Positions 53,072 through 62,419 are shown, numbered from the stretch's first letter. The stretch is 64,000 nt of DNA from Bin5 sp963662575 (GCA_963662575.1 OY759723.1:744001-808000); one strand, 5' to 3'. Notes: generated by a model from the sequence alone, not told the origin. Numbers and translations: made by a program.

Positions 53072-53179
53072 GCGCGTGATGGGGCGCGCAAGGGGACCTG
53101 ACGCATTTCAGGAAGCTCTGAGTAGTATCTTTCGGTGCAGTGATAAGCGGCTCGTGGTGTACCGGTGGATGGCAGAGCT

Positions 53180-54454
53180 TCACGTGCGACGATTCACGAT
53201 GAAGCGGGTATCAACCAGTATAGCCGCGCCGTGCGCGATGGAAGCCCAATCATAGGCGCTATGCGCGGTGGCGATCACAACACAGTCGGCTTTCTGAACT
53301 TCTCCTTCGAGATCGGCGACTGCGGTGAGCGGCACCCCTTTATCGGTTAGAGATGGAATGAATGGATCGTGATACGCGGCCAGCGCGCCTTTCTGCAGGA
53401 GCAGTTGCAGGATATCGATGGCCGGCGACTGGCGTGCATCGGCGATGTCGGGCTTATAGGCGGCGCCGAGAACGAGGACGCGGCTACCTTTGACTGCTTT
53501 GCCGGCATCATTGAGGGCATCCTGCACTTTCTGCACCCAAAAACCGGGCATCTCGGCGTTAATCTGGCTGGCCAGTTCGATGAAGCGGGCGCTGGTGTTG
53601 ACCGATCTCATCTTCCAGGAAAGATAATGCGGATCTACGGGAATGCAAGGCCCTCCCACGCCCGGCCCCGGCGTGAACTTTGTAAAACCGAAGGGTTTCG
53701 TTGCAGCAGCCTTCAACACCTCCCAGCAGTCCAGCCCCAATCTGTCACACATTAGCAACAGCTCATTCACCAGAGTGATATTTACAAAGCGATAGGTGTT
53801 TTCGAACAGTTTGGCCATTTCCGCGGCCGACGGTGAGGAGACGGGCACAAGCGTGTCAAAGGTCTGGCCATAGTAGGCCTGGGCCGCGGCAAGGCAGTTT
53901 TCGGTCACACCGGCGATGATCTTGGGCGTCGCCTGAATCGTCCAGTCGGTGCGTCCGGGGTCGACGCGCTCGGGCGAGAAGGCGACATGGAACTCCTCGC
54001 CCACCCGCCATCCCTGCGGTTGTGCGGCGGCTTCGAGGAGGGGCAGCAGCAATTCGGTTGTTGTGCCGGGATATGAGGTGGATTCGAGGACAACGGTCAG
54101 GCCTGGATGCAGATGGCGGGCGATCTCGCGGCCGCTGGCGACAATGGAGGAAACATCGGGCTGCCCTGTTTGGTCGAGCGGTGTTGGCAGACAGATTGAG
54201 ACGGCATCGCATTGGGCGAGGACGGCGTAGTCGCTGGTCGCCCGCAGGCGGGTGGCCTGGGCCAGTAGGGCGGTGTCGGCAACGTCGGCGATGTAGGAAC
54301 GTCCGCGATTGACAGCCTCAATTTTGGTGGGATCCAGGTCGATGCCGACGACATCGTAGCCGGTTTCGGCCAAGGTGACAGCCAGAGGCAGACCCACATA
54401 GCCCAAACCGACGACGGCGACGCGCGCCGTGCGGTTGTGAAAGCGATCAAACAC
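53180..54454 (-). CDS. Nucleotide-sugar dehydrogenase (UDP-glucose/UDP-ManNAc type)
   Basis: About 424 residues. Rossmann motif VAVVGLGYVGLPLAVTLAE at the N-terminus, ENTYRFVNITLVNELLLMCD in the middle, catalytic cysteine in GVGGPCIPVDPHYLSWK, and a C-terminal NAD-sugar domain (RVLVLGAAYKPDIADARQSP). It oxidises the C6 of a UDP-sugar to the uronic acid for surface polysaccharide. I choose GTG 54454, preceded by AAGGAG at about ten bases; the longer frame to 54619 overlaps thyX and its first 55 residues do not fit the family. Confidence 0.92.
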   Translation of the reverse strand: MFDRFHNRTARVAVVGLGYVGLPLAVTLAETGYDVVGIDLDPTKIEAVNRGRSYIADVADTALLAQATRLRATSDYAVLAQCDAVSICLPTPLDQTGQPDVSSIVASGREIARHLHPGLTVVLESTSYPGTTTELLLPLLEAAAQPQGWRVGEEFHVAFSPERVDPGRTDWTIQATPKIIAGVTENCLAAAQAYYGQTFDTLVPVSSPSAAEMAKLFENTYRFVNITLVNELLLMCDRLGLDCWEVLKAAATKPFGFTKFTPGPGVGGPCIPVDPHYLSWKMRSVNTSARFIELASQINAEMPGFWVQKVQDALNDAGKAVKGSRVLVLGAAYKPDIADARQSPAIDILQLLLQKGALAAYHDPFIPSLTDKGVPLTAVADLEGEVQKADCVVIATAHSAYDWASIAHGAAILVDTRFIVNRRT

Positions 54455-54504
54455 AGTCAGCGCGCTCCTTGCGGGCAGGGGAGAACGGATGGTGCCCGGC
54501 GCCG

Positions 54505-56472
54505 TTACGGGGACGCGGGGAATTTTTCGTGGTAGACGTCCCAGTGTTCCTGGAAGACGGTGGGAGCAATGCTGTAGAGCATTTCCAGCACGAGTTGACC
54601 GAGGCGGCGGATCTCCCACTGGGCGGCTTTATCGACGGCGCGCAGCCAGAGGAAGTGGCTCCAGGCGGCGTAGTTCATACTTGTGACGATGCGGGTCTCG
54701 GCGGCGTTGGGCAGGAGAAAACGGGCGTCCTCTTTGAGAATTTTCAGGCTTCGTAAATTTGCATACGCTTGGGCAGTTTCCTCGATGGCAGCCACAAAGA
54801 GAGAAATGGTCAGCGGGGTCATTTTGGGAGGAACCACCACTCCCATCTGTTTTGCCCAGCATGATACTTGAGATTGGAACTCCCTCTCGATGGAACCGCA
54901 CCATTCTGTCGCTCGTGTAAGTTTAGCAGGATGAGAATAACGAAAATCAAATCCGCCATAGACCCATTCGACTATCTGATTGGCCATGTGCCGACCGCCA
55001 AAAGTCAGTGCCCAACACCCTTCGCGTTCTCTCAAAGAACCACCAGAATCGATGTCCAATTGGGCCCAAATCTGCTGCTGGATCCATTCCAACACACTAT
55101 ACGTTCCTAGCAGCGTGACTACACGGTTGTCAACTTTGCCGATATGCCCATCACCCTCCAAGTACCCCCTGATGAAATGACGGGCCAAGTCTCCCGATAG
55201 CGATGGGGGCTTCAAAATCTTGCTTTTGGCCGGAACCACTCCATGTTTCACCAATGCTTCTGCTAACCGCTTACCCGGAATCGTTAACCGAACCGACGTC
55301 TCTCTCCCTCCCGAAACAACATTTCCACCCCACAGCTTTCCCAACCTTGCCAACCACCCCTTGTAATCAGAGTGTTGCGTAATAGAAGCGTGATCCACTA
55401 TGCCTTCTCTTTGCGCCACATTGCCATCAGCATAGATCAGACCCAGAATCTGTGCCTTAAACGGTGTATCGATCTGGTCAAAAAAATCTGTTTTGACTTG
55501 CATTGTGCGAGATTCCCCACGACTACGATACTCGCCGTCATTGCGAATCACGATGTCCCGGATGGTGGTGGGGTGAACATCATATTCCCGCGCAATTTCC
55601 TCGCCACTAAACCCTTGACCATAAAGGTCAGTGATGAACTCTTCCTGATCTATGCTGAACAAACAATGGCCGTGCCGTTTTCCTGATTGTGGTTTCGACA
55701 ACGGAGGGACTTTAGGTGCCAAATCAGGTTCAATCCTGTCGTAGCTGGTGTATCTCTGGCTCTCTTGGCTGAAGCTGGCCAGGCGATGGCGCACGAGTTG
55801 ATGGGTGCAGGCGCGGCTGATCCCTTCGAAGAAAAATGTAGCCGCCCCATGATGGAGCTGGGCATCGGCATCGTCCAGACCGGGCTGGGTGAAGGCGAGG
55901 AGCGTAACCCGCAGAGGGCCTTCTTCCCGCGGGCGCAGGCATGACGTGTCTACATCAAGTAAGGGCATGGACGGAGGCGGCGGGACGGCGACAGGATCCG
56001 GGGGCCGGGCGCCGTTGCCGCTTGCGATGCCGTCGGCAAATTCAGCGTAAACTTTGGGCGCGATCAGTTGCAGAATCGGCAGCGCTTGCAGTCCGATCCC
56101 ACGGCGGAACAGGTCCAGCCAGACGCGGGTGTTGGCGCTGACGAGCCAACTGCCGTCAGCCTCCTGCGTCACTTCGCAATGACGGTTGAGCATGCGCCAG
56201 CGGAGCGGCTCTTCGCTGTTGCGCACCCGCACCGTGGCCACAATATGTTCGATGATATCTTCGTGGCCTTCCTTGACGCGGTTGATGATAAACCGCGGCG
56301 CGGTGCCCATGCGGCGGGTGCTGCGATAACAGACGCGGCCGGCATACTCGATCACATTTTCGGGGTAGGTGCTGGCGCCGTTCCAGATCGTTGCCAGATC
56401 GCTCATTTCGAGCAGGTCGGCGGGATCGAGGGCGGGATTGGCTTGGGAGTAGGCTACGAGTTCGATGTTCAT
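54505..56472 (-). CDS. thyX: Flavin-dependent thymidylate synthase interrupted by a homing-endonuclease region
   Basis: A continuous 655-residue frame. Residues 1-241 and 544-655 are ThyX: VIEYAGRVCYRSTRR, GHEDIIEHI, the signature RHRLASFSQESQRY (228-241), then VVVPPKMTP, EDARFLLPNAAETRIVTSMN and AQWEIRRLGQLVLEML. ThyX makes dTMP using FAD and methylene-tetrahydrofolate. A proline-rich linker (153-172) lies inside the first half. Residues about 242-543 are foreign: a small HTH segment (EEIAREYDVHPTTIRDI) and a LAGLIDADG endonuclease (ILGLIYADGNV, then RGYLEGDGHIG). I see neither an N-terminal intein block nor a terminal His-Asn, so splicing is doubtful. Confidence 0.88.
   Translation of the reverse strand: MNIELVAYSQANPALDPADLLEMSDLATIWNGASTYPENVIEYAGRVCYRSTRRMGTAPRFIINRVKEGHEDIIEHIVATVRVRNSEEPLRWRMLNRHCEVTQEADGSWLVSANTRVWLDLFRRGIGLQALPILQLIAPKVYAEFADGIASGNGARPPDPVAVPPPPSMPLLDVDTSCLRPREEGPLRVTLLAFTQPGLDDADAQLHHGAATFFFEGISRACTHQLVRHRLASFSQESQRYTSYDRIEPDLAPKVPPLSKPQSGKRHGHCLFSIDQEEFITDLYGQGFSGEEIAREYDVHPTTIRDIVIRNDGEYRSRGESRTMQVKTDFFDQIDTPFKAQILGLIYADGNVAQREGIVDHASITQHSDYKGWLARLGKLWGGNVVSGGRETSVRLTIPGKRLAEALVKHGVVPAKSKILKPPSLSGDLARHFIRGYLEGDGHIGKVDNRVVTLLGTYSVLEWIQQQIWAQLDIDSGGSLREREGCWALTFGGRHMANQIVEWVYGGFDFRYSHPAKLTRATEWCGSIEREFQSQVSCWAKQMGVVVPPKMTPLTISLFVAAIEETAQAYANLRSLKILKEDARFLLPNAAETRIVTSMNYAAWSHFLWLRAVDKAAQWEIRRLGQLVLEMLYSIAPTVFQEHWDVYHEKFPASP
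54844..55749 (-). mobile_element. LAGLIDADG homing-endonuclease insertion inside thyX
   Basis: About 302 codons in frame with thyX and visibly lower in GC than both flanks. Two LAGLIDADG-type motifs (residues about 342-351 and 434-443 of the ORF) are 92 residues apart, as in a monomeric endonuclease, with an N-terminal HTH of the kind seen in free-standing or intron enzymes. The endonuclease part fills nearly all of the insert, leaving about 25 codons before and 20 after. This leaves no room for an intein Hint domain or a group I intron core. Boundaries are estimated from where ThyX similarity stops and resumes. Confidence 0.75.
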
Positions 56473-56876
56473 AGGTATTATTGGTTTCTTAAAATGAAAC
56501 TCCTTTCAGGAGAGAATTCTAGTACGGTAACTTGGTGTGTCAAACCCCGAATCCGGGGCGCAAGACACCACGGAATGACGGGCGCGTCCTCGATTCGGAT
56601 TCGCCACAGGGGGCTGATTTCCAGTGTAAAGGACCTGATTACCGTAAAGAACGAACTGTCAGTCGGGACGAACCGTGTGCTTTTGTGAGCGGGTGCGTAG
56701 GAATAGGCGGTTCGTTTTCGTACCCACAAGGTAGCCCGATTGCACAAGGAGCGTCTGATTGTCTGAACTGTTGGTTGTCGATTGCCAAGTATTCGAAGAG
56801 TTAAGATCAGCTGTGGGCGAAGAATGGCATTGAAAGAATACCAGGGACTAAACGAGATTCTAATTCGTTGAGTGGC
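56473..56876. other. Intergenic region upstream of thyX
   Basis: 404 bases between thyX (start 56472) and the end of livF. A short CTCCT-TTC-AGGAG hairpin lies at about 56500-56512 close to the thyX start. No gene, RNA or clear terminator was found. Confidence 0.4.
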
Positions 56877-57599
56877 TCAATGACCCCCAAGGAAGGCTCG
56901 GCGGACATCGCGATTGTCCAGCAGGGCCTGGGCCTCGCCTTCGTAGGCGTTGCGGCCCAGCTCGAGCACGTAGCCGCGGTGGCTGGCTTCGAGACCCTGG
57001 CGGGCGTTCTGTTCGATCATTAGGACTGTGAGGCCGATCTCCTGGTTGAGGCGGCGGATATTCTCGAAGATCATACGGGTGATTAGGGGGGAGAGGCCGG
57101 CGCTCGGCTCGTCCATCATGACGATTTTGGGTTCCAGCATCAGGGCGCGGCCGATTTCGAGCATGCGTTGTTCACCGCCGGACATGGTACCGGCCATCTG
57201 GCTGCGCCGCTCCGCCAGACGCGGGAACAGCTCGAAGATGTATTGGATGCGTTGATGGATGCGCGATTGGTCATTTTCGAGATACATGCCCATCTCCAGA
57301 TTCTCCATGACCGTCATCTGCGGGAAGACGCTGCGCAGCTGGGGGACGATGGAGATGCCGGCGCTGAGGACATCCTGGGGGCGGGCATTGGTGATCTCCT
57401 GCCCGTCGAAGCGGACGGCGCCCTGGCGCACGCTGACAAAGCCGTAGATTGCCTTGAAGACGGTCGATTTGCCGGCGCCGTTGGGGCCGATGACACAGAC
57501 GATTTCGCCGGGATGCACGACGAGCGTGACACCCTTCAGGATGTCGAAATCCTGGTAGCCGGCATAGATGTCGTCAACTGCAAGGAGAGGGGCAGACAT
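56877..57599 (-). CDS. livF: Branched-chain amino-acid-type ABC ATPase
   Basis: 240 residues with Walker A GPNGAGKSTVFKAI, signature MSGGEQRMLEIGRAL, Walker B KIVMMDEPSAGLSP and the typical LivF ending (GNAYEGEAQALLDNRDVRRAFLG segment). It is the last gene of the liv operon and partner of LivG. A heptad repeat tract occupies the 67-base gap to livG. Confidence 0.93.
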   Translation of the reverse strand: MSAPLLAVDDIYAGYQDFDILKGVTLVVHPGEIVCVIGPNGAGKSTVFKAIYGFVSVRQGAVRFDGQEITNARPQDVLSAGISIVPQLRSVFPQMTVMENLEMGMYLENDQSRIHQRIQYIFELFPRLAERRSQMAGTMSGGEQRMLEIGRALMLEPKIVMMDEPSAGLSPLITRMIFENIRRLNQEIGLTVLMIEQNARQGLEASHRGYVLELGRNAYEGEAQALLDNRDVRRAFLGGH

Positions 57600-57600
57600 T

Positions 57601-57634
57601 GGTCAGTGGTCAGTGGCTAGTGGTCAGTGGTCAG
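57601..57634. repeat. TCAGTGG-type heptad repeat tract
   Basis: GGTCAGTGGTCAGTGGCTAG and TGGTCAGTGGTCAG make almost five heptads between livG and livF, directly upstream of the livF start on the minus strand, where a ribosome-binding site would normally be. Confidence 0.65.
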
Positions 57635-57666
57635 AAACTTCAACAGCAGGGAGATGGCCACGGGAT

Positions 57667-58416
57667 TCAGGCTCCGAAGTAGGCATCGATCACGGCTTCG
57701 TTCTGCAGGATTTCCTGGGGCGTTCCTTCGGCCAGTTTTTCGCCGTAGTTGAGTACGTAGACGCGGCTGCAGAGATCGGCGATAAAGTTGATGTTATGCT
57801 CGATCAAGAGGAAGGTCTTCCCCTGTTCGTTCAGGGTGCGGATGCGGTCTTTAATCGTTTCGATAAGTGTTGGATTCACACCGGATGTGGCTTCGTCCAG
57901 AAGCAGAATATCGGGATCGGGCATGAGGGCCATGCCGATCTCCAGCAGGCGGCGCTGTCCGCCGGACAGGTGGCTTGCCTCCTCGTCGGCCAGATGCCCG
58001 ATCTGGAGAAAGTCGAGCAGTTGATGGGCGCGGGCGGCGGTGCTGGCATGGCTGGGTTGGAGCATGCGCAGGATCGATGTATCCCGCCACTGGTGACTGA
58101 TCAGCATATTTCTGAGAACGGTCATTTTGCGATAGACGCGCACCGATTGAAAGGTGCGCGTCAGCCCCATTCTGGCGACCTGATACGGGCGCGCCCGCGT
58201 CACGTCGCGGCCCTTGAAAAATACCTTGCCGCTGTCGATTTTCTGCAAACGGCTGAGGCAGTCGAAGAGGGTTGTCTTGCCACTGCCGTTGGGACCGATC
58301 AGGCCGACGACTTCGCCAGGGTAGACCGCGAAGTCAACATTGTCGACAGCGGCCAGCCCGCCAAAGTATTTGGAAACGGTTTGCCCCTCCAGCAGGGGCT
58401 GTTGGTCAGAGTTCAT
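57667..58416 (-). CDS. livG: Branched-chain amino-acid-type ABC ATPase
   Basis: 249 residues. Walker A GPNGSGKTTLFDCLS, signature LSGGQRRLLEIGMAL, Walker B ILLLDEATSGVNP (an alanine replaces the usual Pro after DE), and the LivG-specific C-terminal EGTPQEILQNEAVIDAYFG. It starts 42 bases after livM and works with LivF to energise the LivHM pore. Confidence 0.93.
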   Translation of the reverse strand: MNSDQQPLLEGQTVSKYFGGLAAVDNVDFAVYPGEVVGLIGPNGSGKTTLFDCLSRLQKIDSGKVFFKGRDVTRARPYQVARMGLTRTFQSVRVYRKMTVLRNMLISHQWRDTSILRMLQPSHASTAARAHQLLDFLQIGHLADEEASHLSGGQRRLLEIGMALMPDPDILLLDEATSGVNPTLIETIKDRIRTLNEQGKTFLLIEHNINFIADLCSRVYVLNYGEKLAEGTPQEILQNEAVIDAYFGA

Positions 58417-58458
58417 AGTCGCGGTTGGCGGTTGATTGTCTATGCATTCCTGTATCCT

Positions 58459-59517
58459 CTATTTGCTCCTGCCGACGCGGCTCAGGAGCCGTCCTAGCGA
58501 TGTGCTGCTGCGGTCGCCCAAAGTGCCGAGGATGCCCTCGGGCATGAACAGCACAATCGCGACCAGCAGCACGCCAAGCGCCAGGAGATGCCTGCCGAAC
58601 AAATTGCCCCAGAGGAGGTCCTGCAGAAAGTAGATGACGACTGCGCCGAGAGGCGGTCCCCAGACCGTGCCCAGGCCGCCCAGCATCGACATCATCACCA
58701 TCTCGACGGTACGCGCTTCGACGAAGACGACGTCCGGATCGATATAGGTGTTCTGCCAGGCCCAGAACCCACCGACGATCCCTGTAAAAAAGGCGGCAAT
58801 CATAAAGGCGGCGATTTTGTGGAGGGTTGTGTTGATGCCGCGCATTTCTGCGCCGATTTCGTCCTCGCGGATGGCAATCAAGCTCTGGCCGAACTCGCTG
58901 CGCTGGATCCACCAGATCAGCGACACGACCAAGCCCATGACGGCCAACATCAGATAGTAGTCGCCCAATCGGTCGAGAAGCGGCGGCAGGTTCAGGCCGA
59001 CGCCGCCGCCGGTGATCGGGCGCAACACGCGCGCGACCTCGCGCATCGCCACCAGCGTGCCCAACATGGCGATGGAAAAGTAGGGTCCTTTGAGACGTAG
59101 GGTCGGCAGGCCGATCAGGAGAGCGAAGAGGGCAGCGGCAACTCCGCTGGCCGGCAGAGCCTGCCAGAAGCCCCATTCCGGGGAGATCAGGAGGGGGCTG
59201 CCGGTCACGAGAATGCCCATGATATAGGCGCCGATGCCGAAGAAAACGGCGTGGCCGAAGTCGACGTAGCCGGTCATGCCGCCGATCAGATTCCAGTTGG
59301 ATGCCAAGGTCACCAGCACAAAGATCTGGCTGCCGACGAAGAGGGCGACGCTGGAGACGCCGGTGTATGGGTATAAGGCCAATAGGAGTAGCAACAGCAG
59401 CCAGAACGCCAGCCCGGCCCAGCCGCCGAGGAGCGAGCGAACAGGAGCGGGAATCGGGATGAGCGGTTTTCGCTTTACTCTCTCCTCACTCTCCTTTTGG
59501 GGTCGTTCGGTTGCCAT
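58459..59517 (-). CDS. livM: Branched-chain amino-acid-type ABC permease
   Basis: About 352 residues, with eight or more spans. LIGGMTGYVDFGHAVFFGIG and FFTGIVGGFWAWQNTYIDP are LivM hallmarks, and the coupling segment is SLIAIREDEIGAEMRGINT. ATG 59517 overlaps the livH stop as TGATG, so the two permeases are translationally coupled. An open frame continuing upstream inside livH is a shadow. Confidence 0.93.
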   Translation of the reverse strand: MATERPQKESEERVKRKPLIPIPAPVRSLLGGWAGLAFWLLLLLLLALYPYTGVSSVALFVGSQIFVLVTLASNWNLIGGMTGYVDFGHAVFFGIGAYIMGILVTGSPLLISPEWGFWQALPASGVAAALFALLIGLPTLRLKGPYFSIAMLGTLVAMREVARVLRPITGGGVGLNLPPLLDRLGDYYLMLAVMGLVVSLIWWIQRSEFGQSLIAIREDEIGAEMRGINTTLHKIAAFMIAAFFTGIVGGFWAWQNTYIDPDVVFVEARTVEMVMMSMLGGLGTVWGPPLGAVVIYFLQDLLWGNLFGRHLLALGVLLVAIVLFMPEGILGTLGDRSSTSLGRLLSRVGRSK

Positions 59518-60407
59518 CACTCGGCCTCCGGCTCGAGCGGACGCAGACCGCCCATTATCCCCTGGGGCCGCAATATCAAGATCAGTACCAGGAGGACAAA
59601 GCTGGTAGCGACGCCCAGATTGGTGCCGATGCCCTCCACATAGGTGGAGACGAATATTTCGGTGATGCCGAGAACCATGCCGCCCATCAGCGCGCCGGGG
59701 ATACGCCCCAGGCCACCGAGAGCGGTGATCGTGACCGCTTTCAAGGTGAAGGGGGGGCCCATGAACGGGAAGATCGCCTGTGTGGGGCTGAGCATGGCGC
59801 CGGCGGCGGCGGTGAGGGCGATGCAGATACCGGCTGTGATGGCGTAGACGCGATTTATGTCGACGCCGACGATGCGGGCGGCCGTCTTGTTCTGGGCGGC
59901 GGCGCGGATCGATTTGCCCAATCGGCTGCGCTGCAGGAAGAGGTGCAGGCAGACCATGATCAGTAGGGCTGCGCCGAAGATGATGGTCTTGACGATCGGG
60001 AAGGTGACCCCTGCCAGTTGTAGGGAACCGTTGTAGGCTACGGCCACATTGCGCGGGTCCGATGTGAATAGGATTTTGAAGAGATTGGCGAGCGCGATCG
60101 AGACGCCGAAGGTGACGAGCAGGGTCATCAGGTGGGGGCGCTCGACGATGCGGTTGATCAGAACTATCTGCAAGAGGTAGCCGACCAGAAACATCAGGGG
60201 CACAATCAGCACGAGCGAGGCGAACGGATCCAATCCGAACAATCGGGACAGACCCCACGCCAGGTAGGCGCCGATCATCAGGAATTCACCGTGCGCCAGG
60301 TTGATCACTCCCATGACGCCCCAAATTACGGAGAACCCCAGCACCATGACCGCGTAGAAACCGCCGAGCAACAGCCCACTGACAAGAGCCTGCAATAGTT
60401 GGTCCAT
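59517..60407 (-). CDS. livH: Branched-chain amino-acid-type ABC permease
   Basis: 296 residues. SGLLLGGFYAVMVLGFSVIW and GVINLAHGEFLMIGAYLAW open the protein as in LivH, and the coupling loop is LGKSIRAAAQNKTAARIVGV. It forms the membrane pore with LivM. It starts 140 bases after livK. Confidence 0.94.
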   Translation of the reverse strand: MDQLLQALVSGLLLGGFYAVMVLGFSVIWGVMGVINLAHGEFLMIGAYLAWGLSRLFGLDPFASLVLIVPLMFLVGYLLQIVLINRIVERPHLMTLLVTFGVSIALANLFKILFTSDPRNVAVAYNGSLQLAGVTFPIVKTIIFGAALLIMVCLHLFLQRSRLGKSIRAAAQNKTAARIVGVDINRVYAITAGICIALTAAAGAMLSPTQAIFPFMGPPFTLKAVTITALGGLGRIPGALMGGMVLGITEIFVSTYVEGIGTNLGVATSFVLLVLILILRPQGIMGGLRPLEPEAE

Positions 60408-60547
60408 AGACGTAACCTGCGCGAGTAGAGGAACACCAAGAGTGAGGAGGGAAAGATTCTCCCTCTCTTTATTTGGCCGTTGCTACGTGTCCAAACCGCT
60501 GGATTCAGCAGCGGCCAAATTCACTCCTTTGTGCCCACACCTCTCGA

Positions 60548-61804
60548 TCAGCGTTCTTTCCAGGGGGGCGCCGGGTAGTTCAGGTCGGCAACTGCGGCGT
60601 TGGTGGGCGCTACAACGAGAATCTGGCCGTCCTGGATCTGGATTGCCCCCATCGGTTTGCCGGCGTTGCGGCCCTTTTCGTCGAAATTGATGGGGCCGTA
60701 GAATGTTACCACGTCGAGGTTGCGCAGAGCAGTGCGTACGGCATCTGTGTCCAGCGAGGCGGCCTGCTCGATGGCGATGTGCAGGGCCAGCGCGGTGGCA
60801 GTCGATTCCGCGGCCTGATAGGTGGGCGGCTCGCCCCACATCTTCTGATAGCGGGCAGCGTACTCGGCGGCGGTGCCGAAGTAGTTGTCGGCGTAGCTCA
60901 TGGACGCCTCCCACTGCGTCGGGCCGATGACATATTCGGAATCTGCGCCGACCTCTTCGATCAGTTTCGGATTGCTGGGGCCGACGGTGATCACCATCGC
61001 CTTGGGGTTAAAGTCTAACTCTTTGGCTGCCCGAATGAAGAGGACGGCGTCGTTAAAGTGGCCGCCGCCCACGAAGATGTCCGGTTCCAACTCTTTAAAT
61101 TTTGACATAATGCCGCTGACGTCGGCCACGTTCACCGGGTAGGTTTCGACGCCCAATACTTCGAGCCCATACTCGGCGGCCCAGCTCTGGGCGCCATCGG
61201 CTACACTGGTGGGAAATGCGGTGTCCTCGTAAGCGATGACGACCGTTTTGGCGCCTTTCTCAGCCAGCAACTGCAAGGCAGACCGGGTATAGTTCAATGC
61301 CGGCGTCAACACCGCGAACAGGTTTTGGAAGCCCCGTTCAAAGAGCGGTTGAGCGGCGCCGTTGCCCTCGATCATGATTTTGCCGTACTTTTCGGCGATC
61401 GCGCTGGCGCTTTGGGTCAGGAATGAGCTGTAGGGTCCCAGGAGGAAGTCGACGCGGTCCTCGTTGATCAGCTTCTCCACGAGGCGGGCGGCCGTGTCGG
61501 GGTCGCCCTCGTCGTCGTACATGATCAGCTCGACTTTATAGCGCTCGTCGCCGACCTTGATGCCGCCGTATTCGTTGTTCACCCAGTCCAGCCAAAGGCC
61601 GTACCCTTGGCGGGTGTCTTTGCCCTCGCGGGAGAATCTACCGGTTTCGCTGACGGCAGCGCCGAGGTAGATGATTTTCTCTGTGTCTGCGCCGTCAGCG
61701 GCCGGGGCCGGCTCGTCGACCGGCGCGGGCGGGGCCAGGCTGCATGACGTCAACACAAGAGCGACGACCAGCAGTAGCGAGATTTGTAACAGGAAATGCC
61801 GCAT
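60548..61804 (-). CDS. livK: Branched-chain amino-acid-type ABC substrate-binding lipoprotein
   Basis: 418 residues. Signal peptide ends in the lipobox VLTSC. The mature receptor-family ligand-binding fold includes IIYLGAAVSETGRFSREGKD, VELIMYDDEGDPDTAARLVE, FLLGPYSSFLTQSASAIAEK and VVIAYEDTAFPTSVADGAQS. It is the first gene of the operon and delivers ligand to LivHMGF. The family covers branched-chain amino acids, amides, urea and aromatic acids; the ligand cannot be set from the sequence. A TTGACA/TATCAT promoter lies upstream. Confidence 0.92.
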   Translation of the reverse strand: MRHFLLQISLLLVVALVLTSCSLAPPAPVDEPAPAADGADTEKIIYLGAAVSETGRFSREGKDTRQGYGLWLDWVNNEYGGIKVGDERYKVELIMYDDEGDPDTAARLVEKLINEDRVDFLLGPYSSFLTQSASAIAEKYGKIMIEGNGAAQPLFERGFQNLFAVLTPALNYTRSALQLLAEKGAKTVVIAYEDTAFPTSVADGAQSWAAEYGLEVLGVETYPVNVADVSGIMSKFKELEPDIFVGGGHFNDAVLFIRAAKELDFNPKAMVITVGPSNPKLIEEVGADSEYVIGPTQWEASMSYADNYFGTAAEYAARYQKMWGEPPTYQAAESTATALALHIAIEQAASLDTDAVRTALRNLDVVTFYGPINFDEKGRNAGKPMGAIQIQDGQILVVAPTNAAVADLNYPAPPWKER

Positions 61805-61863
61805 TTTTCAGCCTCCTTCAGTCCGCGTGACAGGTCAACACGGATGCATGTAATGTGAAAGTG

Positions 61864-61893
61864 ATGATACTGTAAGGGAATTCTTGCTGTCAA
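61864..61893 (-). promoter_or_regulatory. Sigma-70-type promoter of the liv operon
   Basis: On the minus strand TTGACA (61893-61888), 18 bases, TATCAT (61869-61864). The start point would be near 61857, giving a leader of about 53 bases to livK. Confidence 0.65.
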
Positions 61894-62171
61894 TAAATTG
61901 CTGTAGCCAGCAGTTTCACGAATGTAAACGTAAACGGCGGTTTGGTCGGGGGTCCTTAAGTCCCGTTGACCTTGCTCTTGCCGAGAATAGTAAGAAACGA
62001 AAAGGACCAACTGAAGGCGCTGCCTGGATTGCGGTCGCAAGAATGTCCCTTAGTCCAGTCTAGTGGTATCTCACAGGAGTTGTCTCGCTCAGATGGGCCA
62101 ATTCAGGGACTCCTGCTTCCCAATTGCGGGTTCGTTTGTCAGACAAACTTCCGAAGAAGGATAGATCGTAT

Positions 62172-62380
62172 CTACTAAGTCATATGCAGTGCGTGTCCAG
62201 ACCAGCCCTTCATCTTCGCCGCCATTCAGGCTATCTGATTGCGTATGCGGTTGGCAGTCGCCACGCTGGTTGAGACGCAACGCTGGGAATACGGCGAAAC
62301 GGTGGGTGAGCGATGGTTTTGGAGGGGGGCGTTGCGGGGGCGCAGCCCCTGCACAAGGGAGGGCCGAAGGCCCGACCGCC
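62172..62380 (+). repeat. Dispersed structured repeat, copy 3
   Basis: Closest to copy 1 in the left part (CTATCTGATTGCGTATGCGG in both) and to copy 2 in the right core (GGGCC-GAA-GGCCC hairpin). About 115 bases downstream AATCAGTTGCGGCTGCGTAG at 62499 matches a segment at 47331 that follows copy 2, so the family may be longer than the core. Confidence 0.75.
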
Positions 62381-62388
62381 CAGAACTG

Positions 62389-62419
62389 CAGTGGTCAGTG
62401 ATCAGTGGTCAGTGGTCAG
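62389..62419. repeat. TCAGTGG-type heptad repeat tract
   Basis: CAGTGGTCAGTGATCAGTGG and TCAGTGGTCAG follow repeat copy 3 directly; four heptads are readable. Confidence 0.65.

Noticed and set aside
54455..54619. N-terminal extension of the nucleotide-sugar dehydrogenase
   Set aside because: Overlaps the thyX 3' end and lacks family similarity; GTG 54454 has a suitable ribosome-binding site.
54505..56472. Plain intein in ThyX
   Set aside because: No Hint N-terminal block, no terminal His-Asn with a following Cys/Ser/Thr, and too few residues outside the endonuclease part; kept as an unusual insertion instead.
57601..57634. CRISPR-like array from the TCAGTGG repeats
   Set aside because: Seven-base units in direct tandem with no spacers and no cas genes.
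59518..60258. N-terminal extension of livM inside livH
   Set aside because: Arg/Pro/His-rich shadow of livH; true livM starts at ATG 59517 with TGATG overlap.
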